Under the pieces are notes generated by a model, which did not search any database, was not told where the DNA came from, and saw only the letters and a program-made list of their open reading frames with translations. Position numbers and translations under genes: made by a program. From NCBI GenBank assembly GCA_026169375.1, contig JAPFCR010000035.1:186001-250000 (forward strand): a stretch of DNA of 64,000 nucleotides. Reading direction: 5' to 3'. The DNA is from Sporosarcina sp. (lineage in GTDB: Bacteria; Bacillota; Bacilli; Bacillales_A; Planococcaceae). Shown here in pieces: positions 1 to 9,034 of this stretch; the stretch's first letter is position 1, and every line of letters starts with the position of its first letter.

Positions 1-809
1 ATTGCATCTTCACGCTCATGCTTTTCTTTCGTTTGTATCGCATCGGTTAATGCTTTTCCGTAAGTTTTTTCAATTTCTGATTTTAAATCTGCATCTAACT
101 CAAATAGTGGGATATTTAATTTTTCTTTTCCAATTTCTTCAGCAATCATTTCTTGGAATTCAACAAGACGAATAATCTCGTTGTGACCAAACATAATTGC
201 TTCAAGAATCACACTTTCTTCAACTTCTGATGCACCTGCTTCAACCATGTTAATCGCATCTTTCGTTCCAGCAACGATTAGGTCGAGTGGACTTTTTTCA
301 AGTTGCTCTACAGTCGGATTCACGACAAATTCTCCGTCAATCAGACCAATTTGAACACCTGCAATCGGTCCATCAAATGGAATATCCGAAACTGATAATG
401 CAATAGACGATCCAAGCATTGCTGCCATTTCTGGTGAACTGTCATTATCCACAGAAAGAACGACTGAAATGATTTGGACATCATTACGGAAACCTTCTGG
501 AAATAACGGACGAATCGGACGGTCAATGAGTCGGCTCGTTAACACCGCATGTTCCGACGGACGACCTTCCCGTTTAATAAAGCCACCTGGAATTTTACCA
601 GCAGCATAAAGGCGCTCTTCATAATTCACTGTCAGTGGGAAAAAATCAAGACCTCTTGCCTCTTTTGAAGCTGTTGCTGTAGAAAGTACTGTAGAATCTC
701 CATAACGCACTAAAACTGCTCCATTTGCTTGTTTCGCGTACTGGCCTGTTTCAACGACCAATTGCCTACCTGCCCAATCGAGCGTGTAAACTTTTTTTTG
801 TTCTGTCAT
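1..809 (-). CDS. pnp: Polynucleotide phosphorylase, N-terminal part (3' end outside window)
   Basis: Phosphorolytic 3'-5' exoribonuclease that degrades mRNA in the cytoplasm. Only the first 269 codons are present; the rest lies beyond the left edge. The translation starts [20 protein letters not shown] and carries the first RNase PH-like core, including the conserved [12 protein letters not shown] stretch around residues 92-103, followed by the start of the helical linker. The second RNase PH core, with the catalytic residues, and the KH and S1 domains are off-window. The ATG at 809 follows an AAAGGGG Shine-Dalgarno. It lies downstream of rpsO, as in most Bacillales, separated from it by the rpsO terminator and probably using its own promoter. 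Identity is certain; only completeness is unknown. Confidence 0.97.
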   Translation of the reverse strand, partial: MTEQKKVYTLDWAGRQLVVETGQYAKQANGAVLVRYGDSTVLSTATASKEARGLDFFPLTVNYEERLYAAGKIPGGFIKREGRPSEHAVLTSRLIDRPIRPLFPEGFRNDVQIISVVLSVDNDSSPEMAAMLGSSIALSVSDIPFDGPIAGVQIGLIDGEFVVNPTVEQLEKSPLDLIVAGTKDAINMVEAGASEVEESVILEAIMFGHNEIIRLVEFQEMIAEEIGKEKLNIPLFELDADLKSEIEKTYGKALTDAIQTKEKHEREDA

Positions 810-870
810 GAGTGAACCCCTTTCCATTTTTCAACAAATTATAACTTCTTATGTTGTATGTATTATTAGT

Positions 871-900
871 AGTGTATCAAAAATGGTGATATGATGCTAA
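871..900 (-). promoter_or_regulatory. Candidate sigma-A promoter for pnp
   Basis: Reading the minus strand, a -35-like TTAGCA (895-900) and a -10-like TACACT (871-876) are 18 nt apart in the 252-nt gap between the rpsO terminator and pnp. Another possible pair lies slightly upstream (TTCACT, 17 nt, TAAAAT). Both are imperfect and the region is AT-rich, so the choice is uncertain. Confidence 0.3.
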
Positions 901-1015
901 AATTTCATAACTAAATTTTATCTTATCACGCATACAAAGTGAAATTAAGTATATTATTGCCTAAATATGATGTTTCATTCAGATTTTAATCGAAACACGT
1001 AAATTTAAACATGAT

Positions 1016-1046
1016 AAAAATAAAAAGCGGGACAATGCCCGCTTTT
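1016..1046 (-). terminator. Intrinsic terminator after rpsO
   Basis: On the minus strand a 9-bp stem (1023-1031 with 1038-1046, GCGGG/CCCGC core) with a 6-nt loop is followed by a T-rich run. It begins 16 nt after the rpsO stop codon and separates rpsO from pnp. Confidence 0.9.
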
Positions 1047-1061
1047 GCAATAATCGTCTTA

Positions 1062-1331
1062 TTATCGGCGTAAACCGAGTTTTTCGATAAGATTACGGTA
1101 ACGCTCAACTTCATTTTGACGTAAGTACTTTAGAAGTTTACGGCGTGTACCAACCATTTTCATAAGTCCACGACGTGAATGGTGGTCTTTCTTATGAGTA
1201 GATAAATGGCGGTTTAGGTTGTTAATCTCTTCAGTAAGGATAGCGATTTGAATATCTGCAGATCCAGTATCATTTTCATGCGTTCTGAATTCTTCAATTA
1301 ACTCATTTTTACGTTCTGTTGTAAGTGCCAT
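1062..1331 (-). CDS. rpsO: 30S ribosomal protein S15
   Basis: Primary 16S rRNA-binding protein of the small-subunit platform, 89 residues, the usual length. The sequence begins [15 protein letters not shown] and contains the conserved [21 protein letters not shown] helix-loop region (about residues 50-70). I chose the ATG at 1331 because an AGGAGGTG Shine-Dalgarno lies about 8 nt upstream. A GTG three codons earlier would overlap that Shine-Dalgarno. The gene has its own promoter (1432-1460), a structured leader and a terminator, so it is likely a single-gene transcript that may be autoregulated by S15. Confidence 0.98.
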   Translation of the reverse strand: MALTTERKNELIEEFRTHENDTGSADIQIAILTEEINNLNRHLSTHKKDHHSRRGLMKMVGTRRKLLKYLRQNEVERYRNLIEKLGLRR

Positions 1332-1340
1332 CCTTTTCAC

Positions 1341-1431
1341 CTCCTACATATTAAAATATCCCCAATCTCCTCGCACACGTTGGTGATGCGCTATGCCAAG
1401 AAACGGTTCGTACCGATGACGGTACCTATTT
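1341..1431 (-). promoter_or_regulatory. Structured rpsO leader, candidate S15 autoregulatory element
   Basis: The leader contains a perfect 6-bp hairpin (GTACCG, TCAT loop, CGGTAC) near its 5' end. Further pairing segments (GCGCA with TGTGC; CCAA with TTGG) lie between that hairpin and the Shine-Dalgarno. S15 leaders with a three-way junction are known from Geobacillus stearothermophilus. I infer a similar role here but have not folded or aligned the sequence. Confidence 0.45.
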
Positions 1432-1460
1432 ATAGTAACATGCACTTTTTTTATTGTAAA
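1432..1460 (-). promoter_or_regulatory. Sigma-A promoter of rpsO
   Basis: -35 TTTACA (1455-1460), a 17-nt spacer, then -10 TACTAT (1432-1437) preceded by TGT, which gives an extended -10. Spacing and hexamers fit housekeeping promoters. It lies between ribF and rpsO, with the start site expected about 95 nt before the rpsO ATG. Confidence 0.75.
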
Positions 1461-1517
1461 GGAATACATTCGATTTGATGAAAATATCTTTTCGTTATCT
1501 AATTTAACCTCATGCAA

Positions 1518-2453
1518 TTAGCTTAAAAGCTTTAATGCTGTTTCTTTATCTTTATTAATTTGCTCAATAAGTGCGTCAAATGAATTAAATTTCTGCTCTT
1601 TGCGAATGAAATATAACCACTCCACTTTTACATGCTGGCCGTATAAATCACCATCAAAATTAAGTACATGAACTTCGACCATTACTTGTTCGTGCTCTTG
1701 TTCAAATGTTGGTTTTATCCCAACATTACAAACACCATCATACTGTTTTTCACCGACAATTAAACGAACGGCATAGACACCATTTAACGGTAAAATAGAA
1801 TCTTTCGGTGGCAATACATTTGCTGTTGGAAAACCAAGTTTACGACCATTTTTTTCCCCGTGAACGACTTCGCCAATCGTTTTAAAATTTCGACCGAGTA
1901 ACGTGGCGGCTTCTTCCACTTTTCCTTCATCCAATAAAGTTCTAATACGTGTCGACGAGATTTTATCTTCTTGATCTGTAACTTTACCTACAATTGTTGT
2001 TTCATATAATCCATCTGCTAACTGCTTCATATCTTCCATCGTTCCGGCTCCTTTAGCGCCAAACGAATAATCAAATCCAGCGACGACATGTTGAATGCCT
2101 AATTTCTTTATAAATATCTCAATAAACTTTTCTGGTGATAAAGATGCAAGTTGCTCATCAAACTGAACAACAAAAAGTACATCGACACCCAATTTTTCTA
2201 AGACACTTACTTTTTCTTCAAACGGCGTAATATAACCTACTTTATTTTTCCCACCACCGAGAATATGTGATGGGTGCGGGTTAAACGTCATCACTGCTGA
2301 CTGAAGATTCTTTTCTTTCGCTTTGTCAATTGCCGTTTTAATCACGGTCTGATGTCCTTTATGTAAGCCGTCAAAAAAACCAATTGCAAGTGCATAAGCT
2401 TCTTGATGATGATTTAAAAGTTGATCGGGATAGCTTAATTCATACACCTTCAT
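1518..2453 (-). CDS. ribF: Bifunctional riboflavin kinase / FAD synthetase
   Basis: Converts riboflavin to FMN and FMN to FAD with ATP. The 311-residue protein has the usual two-domain layout. The N-terminal adenylyltransferase domain has GFFDGLHKGH at 25-34 and SSTRIR at 166-171. The C-terminal flavokinase domain (about 185-305) has GRKLGFPTAN at 203-212. It starts at ATG 2453 and follows truB by 30 nt, matching the truB-ribC pair of B. subtilis. There is no terminator between the two, so they are probably cotranscribed. Called ribC in B. subtilis. Confidence 0.97.
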   Translation of the reverse strand: MKVYELSYPDQLLNHHQEAYALAIGFFDGLHKGHQTVIKTAIDKAKEKNLQSAVMTFNPHPSHILGGGKNKVGYITPFEEKVSVLEKLGVDVLFVVQFDEQLASLSPEKFIEIFIKKLGIQHVVAGFDYSFGAKGAGTMEDMKQLADGLYETTIVGKVTDQEDKISSTRIRTLLDEGKVEEAATLLGRNFKTIGEVVHGEKNGRKLGFPTANVLPPKDSILPLNGVYAVRLIVGEKQYDGVCNVGIKPTFEQEHEQVMVEVHVLNFDGDLYGQHVKVEWLYFIRKEQKFNSFDALIEQINKDKETALKLLS

Positions 2454-2483
2454 TTTTTCCCCACTCCTTCAATTTCTCTTGCA

Positions 2484-3392
2484 CTATTCGCTCGGAAACA
2501 TCTTTTCTGGTTTCATCAGTCCTGGCTTTGTCGGGTGTTCAATATAAACCGCAATTGCTCGATTTTTTTTCGTGAAAACAACTTTTGGCGCTATTTGTAA
2601 CTCCGAGTGCACTGACAGGACTTGCCCATTTTTTATTTTAACATACATGTCATCGTCCATCTCAACAAAAGGGAACTCATTTAACGCTTCTTCAACTGGA
2701 CGGAAATACTGTTCCACTGTTCCGTCTTCCTTTGCTGCTTCAACTTCCTTTAACGTCACACAATCTTCCCTTTCAAATGTACCAGAACTTGTTCTCACAA
2801 GAGATGCCATATGTGCAGGGTATCCTAATAATTCACCTATTTGAACGGCAAGTGTTCTTATATAAGTCCCTTTTCCACATTTAACACGTATCGTAAAAGT
2901 AATATTCGTCCCTTTAAATTTTTCCTCTTCACTCAGCAATTCAATTTCTTCAATGAATACTTTTCTTTCAGGTCTTTCTACTTCAATGCCTTGTCGTGCG
3001 TATTCATACAATCGTTTTCCCTTTACCTTCACTGCAGAATACATCGGCGGGATTTGTGTAATTTCGCCCGTCAATTGACATAATGCTTCTTCAATTTTAT
3101 GACGGCTTATTGTCTTCTGTGAAAGGTCCTCTTGCACAATTTCACCATCTGCGTCTTCTGTTTCTGTAGATGCACCGATTGAAACGACGGCGACATATTC
3201 TTTTCCGCTATCCGTGATGTACTCAGCAATTCTTGTTGCTTGCCCAATACAAATTGGCAAAACGCCTTCGACACTAGGATCTAATGTGCCTGTATGCCCA
3301 ACTTTTTTTGTTCCTAAAATTTTTCGTAATTTAAATACACAATCGTGGGAAGTCATTCCTCTTTCCTTCCATAATGGTAAAACACCGTTCAT
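2484..3392 (-). CDS. truB: tRNA pseudouridine-55 synthase
   Basis: Makes pseudouridine 55 in the T-arm of tRNAs. The 302-residue protein begins MNGVLPLWKERGMTSHDCV and has the family motif GHTGTLDPSVEGVLP, with catalytic Asp38. The C-terminal part (about 235-300) matches the PUA-like TruB tail. The GGAGGG Shine-Dalgarno sits directly after the T-run of an intrinsic terminator (3412-3456). truB therefore depends on readthrough from the rimP-rbfA operon or on a promoter inside rbfA. Confidence 0.97.
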   Translation of the reverse strand: MNGVLPLWKERGMTSHDCVFKLRKILGTKKVGHTGTLDPSVEGVLPICIGQATRIAEYITDSGKEYVAVVSIGASTETEDADGEIVQEDLSQKTISRHKIEEALCQLTGEITQIPPMYSAVKVKGKRLYEYARQGIEVERPERKVFIEEIELLSEEEKFKGTNITFTIRVKCGKGTYIRTLAVQIGELLGYPAHMASLVRTSSGTFEREDCVTLKEVEAAKEDGTVEQYFRPVEEALNEFPFVEMDDDMYVKIKNGQVLSVHSELQIAPKVVFTKKNRAIAVYIEHPTKPGLMKPEKMFPSE

Positions 3393-3411
3393 CTAATTCC
3401 CTCCATTTTAT

Positions 3412-3456
3412 AAAAAAAGAGGAAGTCGTAAAGTCCCCACGGACGTCGACTTCCTC
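3412..3456 (-). terminator. Intrinsic terminator between rbfA and truB
   Basis: A strong minus-strand stem (3447-3456 with 3419-3428, GAGGAAGTCG paired to CGACTTCCTC, extended by GTCC/GGAC inside) ends in seven T (3412-3418). It starts 10 nt after the rbfA stop and ends 19 nt before the truB start codon, leaving room only for the truB Shine-Dalgarno. Confidence 0.88.
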
Positions 3457-3466
3457 CACTTATAAA

Positions 3467-3811
3467 TCACTCTTCTTCATTCACTTGTGTTAACAATGTT
3501 TGAATTCTATTGCCGTACTCAATTGATTCATCGAACGCAAATTCAATTTCAGGAACTTTACGAAGTCTAATTCGACGTCCAATTTCTGTTCGAATAAATC
3601 CTCTCGCTTTGTCTAGCCCTTTTAATGTCGCTTCTTTTTCTTCTTCACTTCCAAGTACCGAAATGAAAACAGTTGCGTTTTGAAGGTCTCCTGTTACTTC
3701 AACATCTGTCACAGTGACAAAACCAATTCTTGGATCTTTTACTTTTTGAATAATAATGTCGCCGAGCTCTTTTTTCATTTGCTCTGCAACTCGATTCACA
3801 CGTTTAGACAT
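3467..3811 (-). CDS. rbfA: Ribosome-binding factor A
   Basis: Late 30S maturation factor that binds near the 5' end of 16S rRNA; needed for cold growth in model bacteria. The 114-residue protein begins [20 protein letters not shown] and has the single KH-like fold, with [20 protein letters not shown] near residues 25-44. Length is normal. It is the last gene before a terminator in the rimP-nusA-rnpM-ylxQ-infB-ylxP-rbfA cluster and starts 21 nt after ylxP. Confidence 0.96.
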   Translation of the reverse strand: MSKRVNRVAEQMKKELGDIIIQKVKDPRIGFVTVTDVEVTGDLQNATVFISVLGSEEEKEATLKGLDKARGFIRTEIGRRIRLRKVPEIEFAFDESIEYGNRIQTLLTQVNEEE

Positions 3812-3832
3812 ACTTAGTCACCCCGATTCACA

Positions 3833-4111
3833 TTAGTAATAGTCAATGTTGTATTCGGTCATTTCCCATTCAGGATTGGATTCTAACAAACGAATGGCAC
3901 GCTCGATTTCTTTTTCAGCCGGTGCTTTTGAAGAAGCAACAGCTACGATTGCAAAAGTTGCTCTTTGCCATAGGTTTTGATGTTCAATTTCAGCAATTGA
4001 GACATTATAACTATTTTTCGTACGCTTAACCATACTTCTTAAAATTGAACGTTTATCTTTTAATGAGGCAGCCATCGGAATGAAAAATGAACATTCCGCG
4101 TAGACAATCAT
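3833..4111 (-). CDS. ylxP: YlxP, DUF503 family protein
   Basis: Small (92 aa) conserved protein of the infB operon, DUF503 family. The motif [26 protein letters not shown] (in shortened form [13 protein letters not shown], about 16-28) and the segment [17 protein letters not shown] identify it. Members have been linked to ribosome maturation by operon context and genetics in Firmicutes, but the biochemical role is unclear. The ATG overlaps the infB stop by 4 nt (ATGA), suggesting translational coupling with infB. Confidence 0.9.
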   Translation of the reverse strand: MIVYAECSFFIPMAASLKDKRSILRSMVKRTKNSYNVSIAEIEHQNLWQRATFAIVAVASSKAPAEKEIERAIRLLESNPEWEMTEYNIDYY

Positions 4112-6309
4112 ACGCGTTTAATCTCTTCCATCACAAATGCTTCAATGATGTCGCCCACTTTAATATCATTGTAGTTCTTAATCGTAATTCCACACTCATA
4201 GCCTCTCGCTACTTCTCTCGCATCATCTTTAAAACGTTTTAAAGCGTCTAATTCACCTTCGTAAATGACGATATTATCTCGAATAACGCGGACACCAGAA
4301 TCACGTGTTATTTTACCATCTGTTACATAGCTTCCTGCAATTGTTCCGATTTTAGAAACATGGAAAGTTTCACGAACTTCTGCTTGACCAATAATTTTCT
4401 CTTCATATTCAGGATCAAGAAGTCCTTTCATCGCTGATTCAATTTCTTCAATCATTTGATAGATTACGCGGTGTAGACGGATATCAACACCTTCTTCTTT
4501 TGCAGAACGTGCCGCATTCACATCTGGACGAACGTTGAAACCAATCACAATCGCGTTCGATGCTGTTGCAAGTGAAATATCCGATTCATTAATCGCACCT
4601 GCGCCAGTATGAATAATTTTAACGTTAACACCTTCAACTTCAATCTTCATAAGAGATGCAGCCATCGCTTCAACTGTTCCTTGAACGTCAGCTTTAACGA
4701 TTAAGTTCAACTCTTTCATTTCACCTTGTTTCATTTGGTCGAATAAATTATCAAGTGTTACTCTTGTTTTTTCACCACGTTGTTCTTGTAGTGCATCGCT
4801 TGCACGTGATTCACCGATTTGACGTGCTTTTCTTTCATCTTCAAAGACAACGAAACGATCTCCAGCTTGTGGTACATCACTTAAACCAGTGATTTCAACC
4901 GGCGTTGATGGATCTGCTTTTTGTACACGACGTCCAAGATCGTTAATCATTGCACGTACACGCCCATACGTATTTCCAACAACAATCGGATCTCCTACGT
5001 TAAGCGTACCATTTTGAACGAGTAATGTTGCAACTGAACCGCGACCACGGTCGAGTTCTGCTTCAATGACTGTTCCACGCGCGCGAATTGTTGGATCTGC
5101 TTCAAGTTCAGCAACTTCAGCAACAAGTTGAACCATTTCTAATAATGTATCAATCCCATCGCCTGTTAATGCCGAGATTGGTACGAAAATTGCATCTCCG
5201 CCCCAGTCTTCAGCAACAAGTCCATGTTCTGTTAATTCTTGCATCACACGGTCTGGATTTGCTGATGGTTTATCCATTTTATTTACTGCAACAATAATTG
5301 GTACACCAGCAGCCTGTGCATGGCTAATTGCTTCTACAGTTTGTGGCATAACCCCGTCGTCTGCTGCAACAACCAGAATTGTAATATCGGTTACAGAAGC
5401 TCCGCGTGCACGCATTGTTGTAAACGCAGCGTGACCTGGTGTATCTAGGAATGTCAACTTCTTACCTTCGTGTTCAATTTGGTAAGCCCCGATATGTTGC
5501 GTAATTCCACCCGCTTCACCTTGTGTAACTTTCGTATTTCGAATCGAGTCAAGCAATGTTGTTTTACCATGGTCAACGTGCCCCATAATTGTAACAACTG
5601 CTGGACGTTCTACCATATTTTCTGGTGATGAGTGTTCTTCTTCAAGCCCTTCAGTTTCTTCAAAATAAACTTCTAAATCTGTTACGTCAACGCGAATTTC
5701 CTCTTCTACTTCAACACCATAATCCGCACAAATTAACTCAATTGTGTCTTGATCGAGCTCTTGGTTAATTGTTGCCATAACGCCAAGCATTAATAACTTT
5801 TTAATAATTTCTGATGGTTCGCGACCTAGCTTTTCCGCAAGCTCACTGACTGATAAAGATTCATAAAAAGTAATTTTCTCCGGTAATGGTTTCGGCGTTT
5901 TAGGTACTGGATTTTCCGGACGATATCTTCTTCTACCTTGGTTAATCCCTCTCGCTCGTGGACGGCCACCACGTCTGCCACCGCCTGGACCTGATTGTCC
6001 ACGTCTACCGCCTGGACGATTTTGGTTATTTTGTTGGCTTCCGCCTTGCTTTGCTGCTGGACGTTTCTTCTCTTTATCTTGTGATTGACCAGACTTAGTA
6101 TTCGTTTTTTGATTTGATTTTGTTGTTGTTTGATTTTTCTCTGTCTTTTCTTTTACACCATAAACTTTATTTAACTTGTTTATCGCATTGTCATCAATCA
6201 TTGACATATGATTTGTGACATCTATATTTAATTTCTCAAGCTCTCCAACAACTTCTTTGCTTGTTTTTTTCACTCGTCTCGCATATTCATGTACACGCAC
6301 TTTCGTCAT
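4108..6309 (-). CDS. infB: Translation initiation factor IF-2
   Basis: GTPase that places initiator tRNA on the ribosome and promotes subunit joining. The 733-residue protein has an N-terminal IF2_N domain (1-50) and a basic, Gly/Gln/Arg-rich linker (about 55-135). A second IF2_N domain follows (145-200), then the G domain with GHVDHGKTT (243-251), DTPGH (289-293) and NKMD (343-346), and beta-barrel and C-terminal domains that bind fMet-tRNA. Length is typical for Bacillales. The ATG follows a GGAGGTGA Shine-Dalgarno, 14 nt after ylxQ. Confidence 0.98.
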   Translation of the reverse strand: MTKVRVHEYARRVKKTSKEVVGELEKLNIDVTNHMSMIDDNAINKLNKVYGVKEKTEKNQTTTKSNQKTNTKSGQSQDKEKKRPAAKQGGSQQNNQNRPGGRRGQSGPGGGRRGGRPRARGINQGRRRYRPENPVPKTPKPLPEKITFYESLSVSELAEKLGREPSEIIKKLLMLGVMATINQELDQDTIELICADYGVEVEEEIRVDVTDLEVYFEETEGLEEEHSSPENMVERPAVVTIMGHVDHGKTTLLDSIRNTKVTQGEAGGITQHIGAYQIEHEGKKLTFLDTPGHAAFTTMRARGASVTDITILVVAADDGVMPQTVEAISHAQAAGVPIIVAVNKMDKPSANPDRVMQELTEHGLVAEDWGGDAIFVPISALTGDGIDTLLEMVQLVAEVAELEADPTIRARGTVIEAELDRGRGSVATLLVQNGTLNVGDPIVVGNTYGRVRAMINDLGRRVQKADPSTPVEITGLSDVPQAGDRFVVFEDERKARQIGESRASDALQEQRGEKTRVTLDNLFDQMKQGEMKELNLIVKADVQGTVEAMAASLMKIEVEGVNVKIIHTGAGAINESDISLATASNAIVIGFNVRPDVNAARSAKEEGVDIRLHRVIYQMIEEIESAMKGLLDPEYEEKIIGQAEVRETFHVSKIGTIAGSYVTDGKITRDSGVRVIRDNIVIYEGELDALKRFKDDAREVARGYECGITIKNYNDIKVGDIIEAFVMEEIKRV

Positions 6310-6323
6310 GCGATCACCTCCGG

Positions 6324-6635
6324 TTATATTTCATTGAGATACTCGGAGAACTTGCCAGCAAATCCAGCGTCTGTTATCGCAAGGACAACTCGCGATTCTT
6401 TTCCGATAGCATGTCCTAATTCTTCTCGACTTCCCCAAACATGCCTCTCAACGTTAAAAAAACTACATTTGTCTGTGACTTTTTTCATCGTATTTGAAGA
6501 AACATCTTCTGCTAAAATCACAAGATGCGCTCTTCTTCCTTGAATCTCACGGACAACTAATTCTTCACCTGTAACGACCTTCCCCGCTCTCGTCGCGAGG
6601 CCAAGCAGTTGTAATACTTTATGTTTTACATTCAT
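6324..6635 (-). CDS. ylxQ: L7Ae-family RNA-binding protein YlxQ
   Basis: 103-residue member of the L7Ae/L30e/S12e family, which binds kink-turn-type RNA. Recognised from [20 protein letters not shown], the [14 protein letters not shown] motif (about 36-49) and its fixed place between rnpM and infB. Its exact RNA target in Bacillales is not established. The ATG overlaps the rnpM stop by 4 nt. Confidence 0.93.
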   Translation of the reverse strand: MNVKHKVLQLLGLATRAGKVVTGEELVVREIQGRRAHLVILAEDVSSNTMKKVTDKCSFFNVERHVWGSREELGHAIGKESRVVLAITDAGFAGKFSEYLNEI

Positions 6636-6910
6636 TGGATGGACTCCCGACGTACTGCATGAAGTAAATCTTCATAGACTTGTGCAGGTACTTTCGTTTT
6701 CAAGTGACTTTCAATTGCACGATTTTCTCGTGCTAGTTCAATTGCTTCTTCGGATTTTGACACATACGTTCCACGGCCTGATTTTTTCCCCGTTAGATCG
6801 ACTGAAACTTCCCCTTCTTTTGGACGGACAATCCGAATCATGTCCTTTTTCGGCAGCATCTCACCTGTCGCTGCACATTTACGTAAAGGTACTTTTTTCA
6901 TTTTCGTCAT
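6632..6910 (-). CDS. rnpM: RNase P modulator RnpM (YlxR, DUF448)
   Basis: 92-residue DUF448 protein. The signature PLRKCAATGEMLPKKDMIRIVR (around 8-29; core RKCAATGEMLPKKDMIRIV), followed by GRGTYVS, is diagnostic. In B. subtilis the protein, formerly YlxR, is reported to bind RNase P RNA and modulate its activity. Here it sits in its conserved place between nusA and ylxQ, 19 nt after nusA, with Shine-Dalgarno AAAGGATGA before the ATG at 6910. An internal ATG three codons later is a possible alternative start. Confidence 0.92.
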   Translation of the reverse strand: MTKMKKVPLRKCAATGEMLPKKDMIRIVRPKEGEVSVDLTGKKSGRGTYVSKSEEAIELARENRAIESHLKTKVPAQVYEDLLHAVRRESIQ

Positions 6911-6929
6911 ATGTGTTCATCCTTTCTAC

Positions 6930-8108
6930 TTATTCTTCTTCATCTCTATACAAGTCGATGACATCATCTTCTAAAACGTCTTCAACTTCATAAATATCTG
7001 TATCTTCATAGTATGAAGGTTCTTCCTCTTCTTCAACCAATGGTGCTACATTCTCTCTCGGATAGATGCCTAATTCACGTGCATCTTCTTCACTTTTAAT
7101 ATCAATTTTCCACCCTGTTAACTTTGCCGCTAACCTTGCATTTTGACCTCGCTTACCGATTGCAAGTGATAATTGGTAATCTGGTACGATGACTGTTGTT
7201 GAGCGCTCTTCTTCGTCAACTTGGACATCAAGTACTTGTGAAGGACTAAGTGCATTCGCAACAAAGACAACTGGGTCTTCAGACCATTCGACAATGTCAA
7301 TTTTCTCATCATTTAGTTCTGTTGAAATTGCTTGAACACGTGTACCTCTTGCACCAACGCATGAACCAATTGGATCCACGTCTTCATGGGCTGTGTAAAC
7401 AGAAATTTTTGAACGATCTCCAGCTTCTCGCGCGATTGTTTTAATTTCTACAATCCCTTCAAAAATTTCGGGTACTTCAAGTTCAAAGAGACGACGAAGT
7501 AAACCTGGATGCGTTCTCGATACAAACACTTGCGGTCCGCGTGAAGTACGCTCGACTTTTGTAATAAATACTTTAATGCGATCATGTGGTTTATACGTTT
7601 CTGCTTGGATTTGTTCACTTAAAGGTAGAACTGCTTCTACTTTTCCGAGGCTTACATATAAGTTCCTTGCATCTGTACGCTCAACAATTCCATTCACGAT
7701 ATCTTCTTCACGATCAACATACTCGTCATAAATCATTCCGCGTTCGGCTTCTCGAACACGTTGAGTTACAACTTGTTTTGCAGTTTGTGCTGCAATACGT
7801 CCAAATTCTTTTGGTGTTACTTCTTCTTCAAGAACATCGCCAATTTCATAAGCTGGGTTAACGTTCCTTGCATCCTCTAATGAGACTTGCAAGCGATCGT
7901 CCTCAACTTCTTCTACAATATCCTTACGTGCAAGCACTTTCATAGAACCTATATCGGAATTCATATCCACTCGGACATTTTGTGCTTGGTTAAAGTTCCT
8001 TTTATATGCAGTTACAAGCGCTGCCTCAATCGCTTCTAATAATATGTCTCTTGAAATCCCTTTCTGTTTTTCAAGAGCTGTTAACGCATCGAGTAGATCA
8101 CTACTCAT
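6930..8108 (-). CDS. nusA: Transcription termination/antitermination factor NusA
   Basis: RNA polymerase-binding elongation factor that stimulates pausing and intrinsic termination. The 392-residue protein has an N-terminal RNAP-binding domain (1-125), an S1 domain (about 135-200) and two KH domains (about 205-345, including IGKRGQNARLAAKLTGW). A strongly acidic tail follows, rich in Glu/Asp. Two ATG codons and a GTG lie close together; I chose the ATG giving MSSDLLDAL because AGGAG lies 8 nt before it. It follows rimP by 21 nt. The many intrinsic terminators in this window are natural NusA targets. Confidence 0.97.
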   Translation of the reverse strand: MSSDLLDALTALEKQKGISRDILLEAIEAALVTAYKRNFNQAQNVRVDMNSDIGSMKVLARKDIVEEVEDDRLQVSLEDARNVNPAYEIGDVLEEEVTPKEFGRIAAQTAKQVVTQRVREAERGMIYDEYVDREEDIVNGIVERTDARNLYVSLGKVEAVLPLSEQIQAETYKPHDRIKVFITKVERTSRGPQVFVSRTHPGLLRRLFELEVPEIFEGIVEIKTIAREAGDRSKISVYTAHEDVDPIGSCVGARGTRVQAISTELNDEKIDIVEWSEDPVVFVANALSPSQVLDVQVDEEERSTTVIVPDYQLSLAIGKRGQNARLAAKLTGWKIDIKSEEDARELGIYPRENVAPLVEEEEEPSYYEDTDIYEVEDVLEDDVIDLYRDEEE

Positions 8109-8129
8109 GTTCATCACTCCTATAATTCA

Positions 8130-8606
8130 TTATGCGGAAAAATCAATTGCTAATCGTGCAAGTGCTATTTTTTTCTGATCAATTAATACAGTAAGTTTTC
8201 TCGTTTTAATACGAATTTCAACTTCAGCACCTTCTGGCCCATAAGATAATAAGTATCCTTCAAACTCTTTCATCCCATCAATCGGTGCATATGTTTTTAT
8301 AAACACATATTGGCCTAAAGCATTTTTAAAATCTTGTTCTTTTTTTAGTGGTCTCTCTGCACCTGGTGAAGAAACTTCTAAAAAGTAGTTTTGTTTAATT
8401 GGGTCTACACGATCTAGTTCTTCACTTAAACGTTCACTTACTAGTGCGCATTGGTCAATGTCGATATCCCCTTCAGGTGTGTCAACATATACACGTAAAA
8501 ACCAATCATTTCCTTCTTTCACAAATTCAGTATCAACTAACTCTAAAGCCAAATCATCTACAATTGGCTGAACAAGTTTCTCAATCGTTTCTATAACTTG
8601 AGACAT
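8130..8606 (-). CDS. rimP: Ribosome maturation factor RimP
   Basis: 30S assembly factor (YlxS in B. subtilis). The 158-residue protein has the usual alpha/beta N-domain with FYLEVSSPGAERPL-like sequence (here FLEVSSPGAERPLKK, about 76-90) and a small SH3-like C-domain. It is the first gene of the rimP-nusA-infB operon, with a 428-nt gap upstream that holds the polC terminator and probably the operon promoter. The GGAGGGATAAA Shine-Dalgarno precedes the ATG at 8606. Confidence 0.95.
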   Translation of the reverse strand: MSQVIETIEKLVQPIVDDLALELVDTEFVKEGNDWFLRVYVDTPEGDIDIDQCALVSERLSEELDRVDPIKQNYFLEVSSPGAERPLKKEQDFKNALGQYVFIKTYAPIDGMKEFEGYLLSYGPEGAEVEIRIKTRKLTVLIDQKKIALARLAIDFSA

Positions 8607-8863
8607 TTTATCCCTCCGAAGCTCTTTTCATCTTTTTTAATGATTACTTTCAATTCTTACGATATGCATCCTACGACTTTACATGCAATCTCTATATTTT
8701 CATTAATCTTCCTAAAAAGCTCTACCATTAGGGTCTTATTCCCTTTCAAAGCGATTTTGTAACATCATTTCCTTACATATTAGAAAACAAGACTTTCAAG
8801 AACCTTATCTTTAATGAAGGAAAAATAATTCCTCATAATTTGACTGGGATTTCCGTGAAATAA

Positions 8864-8869
8864 ATTATA
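8864..8869 (-). promoter_or_regulatory. Candidate -10 element of the rimP-nusA-infB operon promoter
   Basis: A perfect TATAAT on the minus strand downstream of the polC terminator. The -35 at 17 nt is poor (ATGCTT), so the assignment rests on the -10 and on position. Confidence 0.4.
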
Positions 8870-8943
8870 TCGAAATAACTGTACTGAAGCATTTTCAAGT
8901 ACAATTATTCACTATAATTGGTTGTTTTCTTCATGAACAACAG

Positions 8944-8969
8944 AAAAGAGCGGGAATCCCCACTCTTTT
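8944..8969 (-). terminator. Intrinsic terminator after polC
   Basis: A minus-strand stem AAAAGAGTGGG paired with CCCGCTCTTTT (one G-T pair, 4-nt loop) lies about 65 nt after the polC stop. It ends the uppS-to-polC cluster. The T-run is short because most of the T residues are in the stem. Confidence 0.75.
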
Positions 8970-9034
8970 CGCAAGATTTATTACAAAAGTTAATTTAAGC
9001 ATATCACACGGTGAATAGAGATGCAAACAATGCG

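Larger units (their letters stand above)
8607..9034 (-). other. Intergenic region with operon leader between polC and rimP
   Basis: 428 nt without a gene. It holds the polC terminator (8944-8969) and a TATAAT -10-like hexamer (8864-8869), then roughly 250 nt of AT-rich leader before rimP. I see only weak short hairpins in the leader, such as GGG/CCC around a 7-nt loop, and no supported ORF. Confidence 0.6.

Noticed and set aside
1062..1069. GCCGATAA resembling a sigma-D -10 at the end of rpsO
   Set aside because: It is the last codons and stop of S15, and there is no TAAA at 14-16 nt upstream.
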